From assembly GCA_001695595.3 (NCBI GenBank), contig MBPM02000060.1, forward strand, positions 186,001 through 250,000: a stretch of DNA of 64,000 bases. Direction: 5' to 3'. This document shows, piece after piece, positions 44,611-56,567 of this stretch. The notes below the pieces were generated by a model. That model worked only from the letters and a program-made list of their open reading frames with translations, was not told the DNA's origin and ran no database searches. The DNA is from Plasmopara viticola. Its lineage: Eukaryota; Oomycota; Peronosporomycetes; Peronosporales; Peronosporaceae. How positions within the stretch are numbered: the first letter of the stretch is position 1; the number at the start of each line of letters is the position of its first letter. The position numbers and the translations under genes are program-made.

Positions 44611-47388
44611 GACAGTGGCAGTCGATCTGACCGTAAAGCTTATGGGTCACATAAACAAAGTTGACCATCCCATTATTGGTATTAAGAAGCTTAAACGGCC
44701 ATATGTACGTCCTGTCTTTCTTTCTTGCAGGTTTCCGCAAGCAATCTGGTCTTAGATTGAAGATCTGAAAGAAAACGGAAATCTGAGCCTCTTCTCCACT
44801 TATCTTAGCAAAAAAGGCATAGAAGCGCTGATAATTTTCCTGTATCCTTTATACCTAACACAAGGTCAATCTCGAGCCTAACTTTTCTATCCGGTTGTAT
44901 TTGATTGTAGATTTCTGCTTGCCACGCCTGAGCATCTCTCTAATAGAATCATCACTATTTCGCATCTTCAAGACTAAGCACAAAACGATTACAAGGCCTA
45001 TCAAGGGCAACTCCGTCCAAAAGAAAGGATGCAGGGAATGGGCTATCCCGTAAAGCAGATGGTACCAATTCCAGATGAGTAGTCAATCGTACATCTATTC
45101 TTTTTCACTTTAAAAAGGCCATATACATATCAAGCAGAAGCGCCATGTAGTCTTGCATATCTTCTGTAGAATATCTTATCCTTCATGTATGAGAGCTAGC
45201 ATCTTGAGCTGACAAGTGTATTGCGGCCATGACACTTCAGAACTACCATTGATTGTGATCATCCAGTTCTTGATCTGTATCAACCTCTGCGATTGAATGG
45301 CATGCTAGCTCGATCGGAAGCAGGATACGGTTGCATATGATTTTTGGGATCTGATTTATTCAAGCAGAAACAATTTTTCTTGATATACTCCCCAACCAAT
45401 CTTTTTCGGGGTGTTCAAAATTGATGGGCTTTCTCGCACCTAGAGACTTAATTGTCGTGTCGATCACGACTAACCCGATGACTATGCACTCAGCGGAATT
45501 TCGATAGATTTGTCATAATTTACGGTCGTCATACATCCTTAAGTGTTGAATTTAAAGTGTTTCTTGTCGTTCGCTTAGCTTAAGTAGATTTGACTGCTTT
45601 CTAGCCATAGCCATAAAGGCCAAACCAAAAATCGCTCTGCCATATTTAAAATACCATTCATCGAACAAGCACACCAATGCTCTAGTCAATGTGTTCTTGG
45701 TCACATATACGCTTTCGTTGATTCCAACACAGATCTGTCGCTATTTTCTCATAAAAAACCCTGTTTTGTCGTATCTTTTTTCCATATAGCACCCAACCTT
45801 GCGAGCAAAGGTAGTTGTGGAACACGGCTAATAAAAATTCGACCGTGCACAAAGGCAAAAAAAATCCCCTTAGCCGAGTGCACGCTCAAATTGCGCGACC
45901 CGAAGTGTGCCTGAGCTCGATCGATGACTACATCAACTATTTATGGCGGAGAAGTTAGAAGGCTCTACAAATGGAGACGTTTATCCAGTACACTTGATCG
46001 TATTCTAAGGCTCTACAGAATTGCTCACTTTAATTGGTACTTAGAGAAATATTGACAAGGCAATCATGCGTTGACTTCTTACCTCAAACAGCCAGAAGCT
46101 GATTGCGCTTTGTGGGTCAACAGTCTAGTTATGTGGCCCGGTAGTATTAAAGGCAGACACTTTGGATCAAAGAATGTCTCATTCCTATTTTCTTTTCTGA
46201 TGGCTATCATGCCGTCCACTTGGTTTTTCAAACTTGCGGTCTCACTGTGGGGCGGTGTTTCAGCAGTTTCTGCAAATATCGAAGACAAATATGTATATTA
46301 ATCAGCTCGTATGGATCTAATTCTCACTCCATCGACGCTATCGCCTAGTTTGATAAAGATGATTATATATAAAGACAAAGTTAGCATACAAATGGCTAGC
46401 CCGATTCTCAAATGAAGCAATCTTCGTCCAACAAAAACAAAAGTTTACAGTACTTTCCTATTGAATGTTGCCTTGGGTTCTCCAAATGCGAGAATACTTA
46501 TCGTATACCTAACGACTCAAATAGTTCGGTTCGACTAACAACGATTTCACCAACTATTGTAGATCATAATAGCTGACTCTAACTTAAACTTTTGGCGGAA
46601 AGGGATTGCACATTTTTTTTCAAAAAGAGAAAAGAATGAATTAGTATGTGAAGTCGCCAATACATCATCACCCTCAGATTTGCCGGTGCTGAATTTTCGT
46701 GCTTCCATTCGTGCGAATTGATCATGGAGATATTAAAAATGTGGTTGAAGCAAATCCCGAAACTGAGATAAGGGAGGCGGCTCATCTTCAATTCTGTTGG
46801 CACTCTGCTGAGTATTTTCCATTGTTGCTCTATCAAGCGGGCAAAGACCGGCGAGCGTAGACGCGGTCCGACCGATGTATTTCTACCAAATACAAAATAA
46901 GGTCCGCTCACTAGTATTAAGTAAAGCGCGGCGCTTTTTTTGAAGTTCTTAAATTGTCATAGCAGCAAAATGGTTATACTTAAGAATATTTTTCGCTTTG
47001 TCAGCTGACGCGGTCTGTAATTTAGGCATCGCAAACTTTGCGAGCGCCGCACCACCCCATCGAGACAAATTCTGATGTTATTATCTTGGAGAGTGTGAAG
47101 TTAAGTTCCACCTCGTAGTAGCCACTATCACCGGAGGAACTGAAGTCTATACTGTCAAGGCTATCGAGCATAAATTTTATCCGTAAAGCTTGCGCGCCGT
47201 GCAGCGGCGTATTAGCTGCTTTGCAGTAGAGAGCCGCAAAAAAAGCTGCCTTTTTTAAGGTCCATGAATGCCAGCAAGTCTTTTGTTTGTGCGTCTGGCA
47301 GATGAGGTACAATTGTCTGAGTTATTCGGGACTATCTAAGGTATTAAGGTGGACAGTTTACTCGTACAGCATAGAATAAGTTTTAGAT

Positions 47389-47480
47389 TGTGACGGGACC
47401 ACACGGCACCTTGCACAAAGTAGGCGTGCAAGCAGAAATGTGCTTTGCTTCTGATCAAGTTTTTATCTTAATCAAACAAC
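47389..47480 (+). repeat. LTR-like fragment upstream of the dehydrogenase gene
   Basis: Begins TGTGACGGGACCACACGGCA, close to the start of the fragment at 35215. It ends somewhere in the 260 bases before the dehydrogenase ATG. It may supply part of that promoter, but no evidence shows this. Confidence 0.4.
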
Positions 47481-47737
47481 TGTGCGATAGATGCTTCTTT
47501 TGAAACTAATCCATTTAACATGATACTTCTGCGCCATTAAATGTGATAAGTAATCAAAGCAGAATTTTCATTTCTTTTTAGATGCACATGTAATGTACTA
47601 ATATGAAGTACATGCATGTATACCGGCCCAGGATTAATTAACCCCAAATATACAATGTCACGTACTCGCATTGTATGTTTTATTAAGTAGAAATTTACTC
47701 TGTTCTCATTGGTTGACAAAGTGATAAGTAAAATCTG

Positions 47738-49549
47738 ATGTTGCGGCATCTCCGGCGGTCCGTCGCACTGCACCGTCCCTTCTCGCGTCTCCAGACTACT
47801 CGCGGCAACCACCGCATTCTGTGCATTGACGTTCCAGATCACTTGGCTGAGACCTCGTGCGTTCAGGATCTTGTCCAGCGCGGCCACGTGGTAGACCAAG
47901 TGCGCGCCGCCACGGACGAGTACCTGTCGTCCGTGGTGAAGGATTATGATGCGCTGCTGGTAGCACCAGGCACGAAGCTGCCGCGCGATCTTTTGCGTGC
48001 CGGTGCCAAACACAAGCTGAAATTAGTGGCCGTTCCTGCCGCCTCCATCCCTAGCGAGGACATTGACCTCATGGAGGCTACTAACCAAGGCGTGATGTTG
48101 CTGCAGCTCGAGTCGAAACAAGTGGGGGATCGCTCGTCCGTGGAAGCAGAGATTGGATTAAGTCTCTTGATTCAATTGGCTCGTCATCTTCCTCGTAGTA
48201 TGGCCTGCATGCGCTCCGGAGAGTCGTTTAATCGGCAGGCATTCGCTGGCACAGAGTTGGCGGGAAAGAGCTTGGGCATCGTAGGCATTGGACAAGCTGG
48301 ACGACGAGTGGTAGACATGGCTCTTACCCTTGGATTGCAGGTGTTTGGTTTTGATCCAAATTTAAACCAGGAAGCAGCTGATGAAATGAGAGTCAAGAGC
48401 GTTTCCATGGACGAGTTGTATCAAACGTGTGACTTTATTACTTTCCACGCCCCGCTGACAGCACGCACGCGCGGTATGTTTGGAGACGAAGCTTTGGAAA
48501 AATGCAAATTTGGTGTCAAGATCGTGTCCGTGGCCGAGTACAGGGGAAGTCATGGACTCTTGGATGAGAACACCCTGCTGCGCGGTCTTAAGTCAGGCAA
48601 GATCAGTGGTGTAGCTCTAGATTTGCTTCAGCCGGCAAAATCAAGCGTTAAAATGGAGCTTTCACAGACGTGGCTGGAGCTAATGAAACACGAAAGTGTC
48701 ATCACGAGTGCCCATGTTGATGGCACGGCGTCGGACGACGTATTGTTAGGTCGTAAATACCGACTTTTGGCAGAGAACGTTGGTGATGCCCTGGCTCAGC
48801 GATATTACCGTGGTGTGGCGAATGGTGTGTTCATGCCACTAACGCTGCTGCCGGAAATGAAGCCATTTCTTGAGTTAAGCAACTCTCTGGGTCGTTTCGT
48901 GCACCAACTAATTTTGTCAGCAGACCCGTCGGATCGGATCACGAACGTGTTTATAGCGAGTACTGGCGGATTACAAGTGGACATTACCACACCACAAGCT
49001 CGTCAAGTGTTGCAGAATTCGCTACTTAAAGGTATACTGGAAAGCATGCGAGGACATAAGGGAAGTGCTGAGAACGAAGAGAAACCTAAGCTTAGTCTTT
49101 TGAATGCGTCGCTTCTTGCTATGGCAGAGGGCATTGAGGTGCGTCAAGGGGACTTGCAGACTGATCCGACAGCTGTGCGCCGTCACTTGAAGAATAGCTT
49201 GGCTGTGGTGGTGGAGACCGAGAACGAAGATCGCATCCTCGTGAAGGGCAGTGTTTTTGGCGAGGATCCGCGTATCGTTTGCGTGAACGAATACTCCGAC
49301 TTTCCAGCTTTCCGACCAATTGGCAACTTATTGATGTTCAATAACGAGGATGTTCCAGGTGCTATCGCTGGCATCCTGAGTGAGCTGTCCGAGGCAAGAA
49401 TCAACATTGCGAACTTTGGCCTTGCTCGCCAGAAAAATATCAAGTATCCACTCGGAATTCTCGCGCTCGACTCGATGCCATCTAGTGAGACGTTGAATGC
49501 ACTGAAGGAATTGCCTAGTGTTCGTACCGTTCGCTTTGCACAAATTTAG
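47738..49549 (+). CDS. D-3-phosphoglycerate dehydrogenase-like protein, probably mitochondrial, active site altered
   Basis: The 603-aa protein has the long PGDH layout: substrate domain, NAD domain, an intervening regulatory domain (about 340-520) and a C-terminal ACT domain (about 530-603, with NEDVPGAIAGILSELSEARI). PGDH makes 3-phosphohydroxypyruvate, the first step of serine synthesis. The NAD motif GIVGIGQAG (180-188) and the Asp of FGFDPN are kept. Of the catalytic set, Arg269 (EYRGSHG) and His326 (SAHVDG) are present. The usual glutamate of the D-V-F-x-x-E-P motif is missing: the stretch from Asp295 reads DLLQPAKSS. The Arg loop has two extra residues. The N-terminus is Arg-rich, lacks acidic residues and fits a mitochondrial presequence. 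So it may be a weak enzyme, one with another substrate, or a regulatory paralogue. ATG 47738 is the first in frame. Confidence 0.88.
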   Translation: MLRHLRRSVALHRPFSRLQTTRGNHRILCIDVPDHLAETSCVQDLVQRGHVVDQVRAATDEYLSSVVKDYDALLVAPGTKLPRDLLRAGAKHKLKLVAVPAASIPSEDIDLMEATNQGVMLLQLESKQVGDRSSVEAEIGLSLLIQLARHLPRSMACMRSGESFNRQAFAGTELAGKSLGIVGIGQAGRRVVDMALTLGLQVFGFDPNLNQEAADEMRVKSVSMDELYQTCDFITFHAPLTARTRGMFGDEALEKCKFGVKIVSVAEYRGSHGLLDENTLLRGLKSGKISGVALDLLQPAKSSVKMELSQTWLELMKHESVITSAHVDGTASDDVLLGRKYRLLAENVGDALAQRYYRGVANGVFMPLTLLPEMKPFLELSNSLGRFVHQLILSADPSDRITNVFIASTGGLQVDITTPQARQVLQNSLLKGILESMRGHKGSAENEEKPKLSLLNASLLAMAEGIEVRQGDLQTDPTAVRRHLKNSLAVVVETENEDRILVKGSVFGEDPRIVCVNEYSDFPAFRPIGNLLMFNNEDVPGAIAGILSELSEARINIANFGLARQKNIKYPLGILALDSMPSSETLNALKELPSVRTVRFAQI

Positions 49550-50267
49550 GAACACAATACGTAGACTTTGGACTTGCTAGCGGCGCTTGAGCAAGTGTTT
49601 AGTATTAATCAGAAATGGGCTTCAGTTAAAGAGCACTATCGTGCATTGCTGGATACACCAACCAATATTATGCGCAAGTACCAAATAATATAACCGAAAA
49701 AGGTTACCCTTTTTTACTGAAAAGAAGATATGTAATGACGTATTGTATAGCATCGAACTCATTGCCACGTTCTCGTGCTGTGCTTGTACAAAACGCATAT
49801 GCTAGTAACACCGCGGTGCAGGCACACAATTGACAACACAGCAATTAAAGCGTGTCGCATTCAGTACTAAGCGCGGCAAAGCTTATGTTTGTGTTGTATG
49901 CTTGGACGGACAAAAAGTGGAGACTTCCAATAAGCTGAAGTGCACATTGAAACCTGAACAAATTTCATTCATGAAGGAGTACGTACTAACATGTCCGAGC
50001 GTAAGCTGTACACTTATAGTTATTAGCACTGTGATAAGGTCAATGCACCGCGGCGTGCGAGGAGGTCAAAGAACGACATTTTACTATTCTCAGTCTACGT
50101 GCGCAATCAAATGCAGCTTTTTTTACTGATCTACTTCATACACTTTCTGTGGTAATGGACCCTATCCAGACCAGAAAAAACAAGTATGCGAGGATTCAGC
50201 TTTCAATACTTCAATAACTTTGTCAGTAGTGCTCAATATAGCAAAAAGGATCCACTACCAATACACG
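49550..50267. other. Intergenic stretch
   Basis: No gene supported. A 99-codon frame at 49830 opens with TTG and has no recognised domain. Confidence 0.5.
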
Positions 50268-50278
50268 AAAGTCATCAA

Positions 50279-50595
50279 TAAGAGATTAAAGCTACCAGAA
50301 CCCACGCGCTAGGACTGAGCTGTCTCTAGCGCGGGATGCTGGTAGCAATCCAACCCATATTGGGACCGGGTTCCGTACCCCTCATTACACTATGGGTCAG
50401 TGGGGCGTCCCCCACCCAACCCTTTTATTACCTAATCGGGCGCGAGTTGGTAGGGCAGTCAAACACTCGGGTGTGATGGCTCGTCCACTTTAGTGACCTA
50501 TCTCCGGCTGCCTTAATTCGGATCCTATGGGTATCGAACCAGGTACCTCCCGATCCTGGGTCGAACGGCTAACCGCTCGAGCCACAGGGTCGGTC
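50279..50595 (-). mobile_element. Complete tRNA-derived SINE
   Basis: The minus strand starts with a tRNA-like head: A box TGGCTCGAGCGG (50584-50573) and B box GGTTCGATACC (50540-50530), 44 bases apart as in tRNA genes. The T stem and acceptor stem do not pair properly, so it is not a working tRNA. A body of about 200 bases follows. Near the 3' end a nested stem-loop (50294-50346) pairs CTACCAG with CTGGTAG and, inside, CGCGCTAG with CTAGCGCG. AAAGTCATCAA flanks both sides (50268-50278, 50596-50606), an 11-bp target duplication. The source tRNA could not be named with confidence. Confidence 0.85.
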
Positions 50596-50760
50596 AAAGT
50601 CATCAACAAGAGTGACAAGCCCAATACGTTTCTCCTTCTGTCATCGTGCTCCATGCTAGAGGCATTATCAACGTTCATTATCATCATATTCTCAATCGCT
50701 CGTCATGCGTTTTGCGTTGTGTCATAGTCCACTATACCAATGAGCATAAAAACAGCTAGT

Positions 50761-51396
50761 CTATCCTTCAAGCTCGCATTTATATGCGATTCTGATTGCA
50801 AGAGGCAGCTCATGCACTCGTTTAATTGTCAACTTAACCGATCGTAGAATGGCAGTCGCATCATCATCTTCATCAAATGCCTTGATTCTACCTTTTTTCA
50901 GTAGTTCTGGACTCCGTGACAAAGGTGCACAGATAATTAACGAAGCGCCATCGAGAACGAGAAACATGGCTTTGCAAAACGAGAATACTAATGGAACACG
51001 TAATTGCTCCCCGGGTGTCACGAGCAACCTCGTTGTATTAACATGGATTGTTGACAGCTCAACAAGCTGTCTTATCAGTGCAGGCTGTCTGATTGAAGGC
51101 ATAAAAGGTGAACTTGAATTTGAATTTCGAAGATTTTAAAGTGAGTGAATATCAAGGGCCAAAACTATATTAGAGGCGTGTTTCTTATCATTGAAACCAC
51201 ACATACATATGTCTACCACCGCCTGCATATGAAATCTACCGTGTGGTCGATTTGAAACGTGGTAGAGAGAGTACATAGAGTAGCAGGTGGATCCACGGAA
51301 AGCTGCCAGACTTGAACAAGTAGCAAAATTTATCCTTTGTCGAACATTTTCAGCGTCACTAAATGTTGCGATCAGCAGCCTTAATCTGATTACCAA
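50761..51396 (-). pseudogene. Unrecognised gene fragment, one in-frame stop
   Basis: The minus strand reads about 210 codons in one frame with a single stop at 51138-51136. The part after the stop (ATG 51102 to 50761, 113 aa) contains TTRLLVTPGEQLRVPLVF and AILRSVKLTIKRVHELPL, which look like a folded protein with regular hydrophobic spacing. A sequence like a 3' splice site (ATTTTCCAG) lies just before the upstream block. It may be a decayed or multi-exon gene. I do not recognise the family. Frames on the opposite strand also stay open, so the call is weak. Confidence 0.3.
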
Positions 51397-51944
51397 CTGG
51401 AAAATATCTAAACTTTTGGGCTAATCCGCTGACATTTGACCCACAGAAATACCTCGATTAGGTGTTGTGCTATTGCTCGCTGGATATGGAGTGCACATTC
51501 TTGCTGGTGCGTAGGACAAAGCAAGCTCCACAGATGTCTATCATCATCACAACGTTCAGTGTGCATGGGTAATAGCCTCGTCTTTTGGACGCAATTTCAC
51601 ACCGATATCTACCAGCAAATGTTAGACAGAGACCTAAATGTGCTATAGAGAGAAAACTTAGACTGATCCAACGTTGTCTGTAATGGTGGAGACTTTAACA
51701 ATGATATAGCTTAAGATCAGAGATGACTATACATCGACAAAACTTAGTAGCTGCTGGAACTCAAAATTCTCTATGCTTAAACGTAGATTGGCTATTTATT
51801 GAACGTATGTTGACAGTAAATATCGTCGATTAGCGCTGTAACGAATTCCCAGGAATGCCAAAAGAATTTGTTTTTGGACACCGCGGGTTGGTGGACGGGT
51901 TGGAAGTACATTAACAGGATTCGGAGACGCGTATTAGCCCGTTC

Positions 51945-51995
51945 AGGATACCAAGAAAAGTTATGATTATTAATCATACCATTTCTTGGTATCCT
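51945..51995. repeat. 25-bp near-perfect palindrome
   Basis: AGGATACCAAGAAA opens the left arm (51945-51969) and TTTCTTGGTATCCT closes the right arm (51971-51995). Two mismatches and a 1-base centre. Confidence 0.88.
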
Positions 51996-52614
51996 CAAAT
52001 TACTATAGTAGATTACCAAAAAAACTATGCAAATTGTGTGTCGACCCTATACGGACAACGCGAGGTAAAATTCCAACCCTGAAAAGGCTGTGTATCAGAT
52101 TAAACAACTGAGGTATGGCTTCGTGCTCACGTATTGCTCAGCTCGTGATCCCAGCCACTCTAGGGCCACAGCACATAATTTCATTTACTCGAGGACACAT
52201 TGCTTTGATTTGGATCAACTTCTTGCCGCCTTAATCCATGTGACTGAGGAATCTCCGCTGCACTAACATAGAATAATGACAGTATACTCTTGGTCAAAAT
52301 GTCGATTGGTTGTGCGCTGAAAGCAAACGCCTTGAGCTACAGTATGACCTGGCTCTTCCGTGTATCTTCGACGTGATTTCACGTTCCTAGTCCCTCGATT
52401 ACTGAATGACTCGACACTCGACTTGGTCTGCAACAGGCTTGCAATTAAGCTGATCTATTTTTTTTTATTGGATCGGCTTGCGTCACAAAGCGATGTTGGT
52501 GCGTGCAGTGCTAACACTTGGAAACGACCTTGGTGGACGATTTGTAAAGGCAACATTTAAGTCACCAATTAATTTAAAAGGATAGAAGTAAAGCTCCATG
52601 ATATGCCTTTGGAA

Positions 52615-52716
52615 TGCACTCTAGTTTGTCACACATCTTTAGGGTAAACTACTTCTTGACTGGCTGATACAGTCAAGAAGTAGTTTACCCTAAGATGTGT
52701 GACAAACTAGAGTGCA
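52615..52716. repeat. 46-bp near-perfect hairpin
   Basis: Left arm 52615-52661 (starts TGCACTCTAGTTTGTCACAC) pairs with 52671-52716 over 46 base pairs. The only fault is one extra T in the left arm. The loop is 9 bases. No flanking direct repeat was found. Confidence 0.95.
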
Positions 52717-53644
52717 AACATTCTGTCGTTAATCTCATTTTGACAAAGCGCAAAAGATAGCTTTGAGCCTGACCAATGTAAGAGCTTCTACATATTGAAT
52801 GCGAGTGATTCAGAAGTCGACGACCTATTGCAGTACTATACAGTCCGGATTAAAATCTAACTTGAGAGCGGACCTATTTCCTAAAAAAATCACAGAAAGA
52901 ATTTTTCTTACCCGGGCGCGAATAATGCTGGAGCAAATAAATCGAAGTTTCCACGAACATTTTGAAGGTGTTACAAACGAATATACAACAAGAAAGTAAA
53001 GCTGATCAAGCATTTAGTGCCCGAGATGAAGAATATTGGAAAGCAGATATAGAATAACGTGACTGGCGTATGAAGCTCATTTTATCGCAAAATGGCGAGC
53101 GACAACGGAGTGGACAGAAAGAGCTGCTTTTCTATTTACTTCACATAAACTGATCGATTCGTGAGCGTGATCTAGTGATAAATTGGTGGAGCTCGTTGAC
53201 GTATATCATAATGTCTTGAACCAGTTTCGTACAAGCTCTGAGGGGCGATATCGAGTACGAAGGCGAACTACATCTAGCTCTGCCTGTTTTGGTGTTTCAG
53301 TAGAAGTCGCTACACCTGCATAACTCACTTTACTAGCGTTGCTACCAACAAAAAGATTATAAGATCTCGTTGACGTGCGCGGATTTTGGATGGAATAGCT
53401 AAGATGTAGAGCGTGATTTAGAGCCATGTTACCAAGCTAAAAAATATTAAGCATGCCATAAAATGCTGGTTCCGGAATGACATATTTAACAAAATTAGTA
53501 CGGAACTAATAATGAATCTACAGTTTAGGCTTAAACTTTATTAATGTCGGGAAGCCTGTATATGTGAACCAATATGTGCTTGGACGATAAGCCAGTTTCA
53601 ACCTGAAAAGCTTGGTTTGATGTGTAAGGAAGTCCTGAATAGTC

Positions 53645-54620
53645 TTTTACCCACCATGACGGAAACGGGCGTCTACATTATTCCCTTGTCTAGGAATTCA
53701 CACCTTCGAGCGATAAGGAGTACCGTAGATGCTCCCTCAAATGATAGTCTTTATTAGTGACGTTGCCAGATCGGTTTCATAACTCGGGGGTAAGTGTCAA
53801 AAGGTACCAAAGTTGTCGTCAGACTTTTCTGCCGTGAGAAAGGTCATACTCCTAAAAATAGGGATAGCGATGACAATCTTTCAGTGGCCGAGACTTGACC
53901 TAAGTAGTGAATTTACTAACATCAGACACTAAAAAAGATGAAGTTAAGGACGGTACATTTTTAGTAAGGGCCCAAATTACTTATTATATTCAATTAAAGA
54001 TACGTCGGCTTTGGCATAATACCAAGCCTGGTGCTGGATACATTAAAGTTTGGAACTTCGACTTCAATGCTTCACAGTTCTTTTCACAAGGAAGTGCCGC
54101 TGGCTTAGCGATCTGAACATTATAAAGAATGTTGCTACCATTTCCGCTTCCACCTTACCCTTTCGCCTTCTTTATGAGCAGCAGCTTTTATACTATTGAA
54201 TCTACGCACTCAGATCAGCTCGGTGGCTTTTTTGGGGTGATCTTAGAACTTTAGGGAGAAGATAATCTCTGGGTGGAGGATCAATGAGCCTCAAAGTCGG
54301 ATCGGTTGCTGAGCGTTTCAATAAGAAGCACAATCTTCGTCGGGGCTTCTTTTTGCGACTCAGACGCTCAAAGTGCACATATTCGACCTCTCAGCCTTAT
54401 GACCATTACGAAGGTGGCTACGGCCACTATCAGACATCCTGTGCTTGCCATACGAGCATGTTCGAACGCAAACAAAAGCGTCAAAATGAGCTAAAGACAC
54501 TTTAGAGCTCATTTGAGGTTAGGATCGTAAGATCTCTAAAAATGCTGCTCTACACAAAACGATGTGGACGTTGACATTGTACTAAAAAAAATTATCATAC
54601 GTGGCGACCATGCATTTCCA
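53645..54620 (+). repeat. Dispersed diverged repeat, copy B
   Basis: Same block order as copy A at 41385-42000: CCCACCATGACGGAAAC, TTGTCGTCAGACTT, GTGCTTGCCATACG. It includes the Gly/Tyr-coding piece near 54400. Stops in all frames make it non-coding overall. Confidence 0.45.
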
Positions 54621-56567
54621 AAATCGCTGATAGAACGGTACATCATTTTTGGTCGTAATATCCGATTAAGGCTATGTTTTTAGTATATTACAGAATCGTT
54701 CGTTTCAATAGCTTTAGAGTCGCTGTCAAAATAAAGTCAGGGGAGCGCTTAACAGCAGCAAGCGCGGAACACAATATATTCACCGATTTTGTTGAAGTTG
54801 TCTTGGATCAGCAAACGAGACGGCGTACAACTTGAGAGTGATCATGTGATAGGCATATCACCAATATCATATTTTTGCCGCAAGAGCATCCAAAACTCAT
54901 TGATGTTTTCTTCGCAAAAACGTTTAAGATCGACATGGCGCGCAAACTTTTTAGGCCTGCCACCGACTTTTTGCGCTGGATTGCTGGACAAAAAGTTGTA
55001 ACTAGTTCATGCGGCAAGACAACGGTATTTAACGTCTACCTCCTCTATAATTAACACAACTCGTGTGTCCTTACTTTTCGCAGCCAGACCAAATGTTGCT
55101 TTGCTCAACAAAACGTAATTTATTTTTAAATGGACCTGATTAAGCGGGTCCACGGACACCGCCACTCTGCATTTTATTGAACGAGAAAGTTGTATATCCT
55201 TCACACTCACACAAGAAAGCCTAGCATGGTAATCAAAAATTATTATTTTGAGTCAAAATCTGTACAGTCAAATATGTATCTATCGACGGCTTCTTTATTT
55301 GAATAGTGCAAACATTCTGACAAGCTGCGTCCTTCCTTCAATCCATCCAAACATAGAGTCATCTTGACGTGTTCGCCATTGGCGGCTTAGCAATTGAAAC
55401 CATTTAGATACATTTGGTTAATTGGCCACCACTCCTCCAAATTTGAATCAGTTTCATTGGCTATCATGGCTTCTAATTGGCTGAGCGGTTAATTCTCAGT
55501 CGGACATTAAATGTGGTGGCTGCGTTTCAAAACTATATTACGATTTCTAGAAAAAATACACCAGCAAGGGCTACTAATTAATTGTAGCGCGAATTCGGAC
55601 GGTGCGGTCAGTAATGACTTATTGTTGCTTTGCACCTCCTTTTTTGTAACCTTTGATCAGGCGTGCACAGACGATCGAGACAAGCTGCTTGGCTACCGAG
55701 TACTATTTTGCTAGTCAATCCGTCGGGTATTACGTATCTGCCTTCATCGCACCATTTTCTCTTGAGTAGCAACTTTTGCTATTACCTGACGTAAAAGCCA
55801 CCCTTCCCCTTTGTTACATGCTTTGAAGTAGAAACACATGTTGCAGTTTGCGGGTGGTTTTTTCGTGTCGCTGGTGTTGTGGGCTCTGGCGATTCTGAAG
55901 GAATACGCAAATTAAAATGAATAGAATGCAGTGATTATTAGAGAGCCCCAATAGCTCAATGTCGATCCTCATTCGAAGCAAATTGTTCATGCTACTCATA
56001 TGCTTAATAGCGCTTACGACTTTTGTCATGAGCGGAATATTTCAGGCTGAATCCTTTTTATCTGGATGTGAGTTGGATCGAATGCTGTGACCTTTTTTTA
56101 TGGAGCTGCATGTTATTTCCTTACGTTGCAGCAATTCTATTTTTGGACTACTGTGGGTTTAAACATTGAAATTTCGAGGATCTTATGCTTCTCAAAGGCA
56201 TATTTAATCGCTGATCCAAGCTCTTATGCTTAACTCATTGGTGAGCATTTTTAAGAGAAGAGCATGATTATCAATGCACTGATCGCCAGCTTTGTCAAGG
56301 CCAACTTCTTTGTTGAAACTGCGGTTTACCCTTATAAGTGGGTCGTCTACGCATTAAGTATTCCTGAAAGCCTCAATTATTTATCACTTTTAGCAATATC
56401 AGCTCTCAAGTGTATTGATGTGTCGGAAAATATAAGCAGCGTGGGCTGTATTTCTGAGCATGCGTTTCTCACGTGACTCCAACAACGAACATCAGGACTG
56501 CAAGGCGCTATTTACGGTCGCTGCTTAAAGCACTTGGCTCATCGTCTTTTCGCCACTCTATACTGTT

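Larger units (their letters stand above)
40150..47388. other. Gene-poor, repeat-derived stretch
   Basis: No coding gene is supported; frames up to 113 aa lack known domains. Pieces of a diverged repeat are present at about 41385-42000 and, inverted, at 44480-44600. A 17-base unit CGTACTTTATGGCAAAA is doubled at 42871 and 42893. Confidence 0.5.
51700..56560. other. Gene-poor, repeat-derived stretch
   Basis: No coding gene is supported. It holds a palindrome (51945), a long hairpin (52615) and a copy of the dispersed repeat (53645-54620). Confidence 0.5.

Noticed and set aside
47738..47770. RXLR effector motif (RHLR at residues 3-6 of the dehydrogenase)
   Set aside because: It lies at the extreme N-terminus with no signal peptide before it and no EER after it; it fits a mitochondrial presequence.
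49830..50129. 99-codon frame after the dehydrogenase
   Set aside because: It begins with TTG, has no in-frame ATG near the start and no recognised domain.
50500..50595. Functional tRNA gene on the minus strand
   Set aside because: A and B boxes are good, but the acceptor and T stems do not pair, a SINE body follows, and an 11-bp duplication flanks the whole unit.
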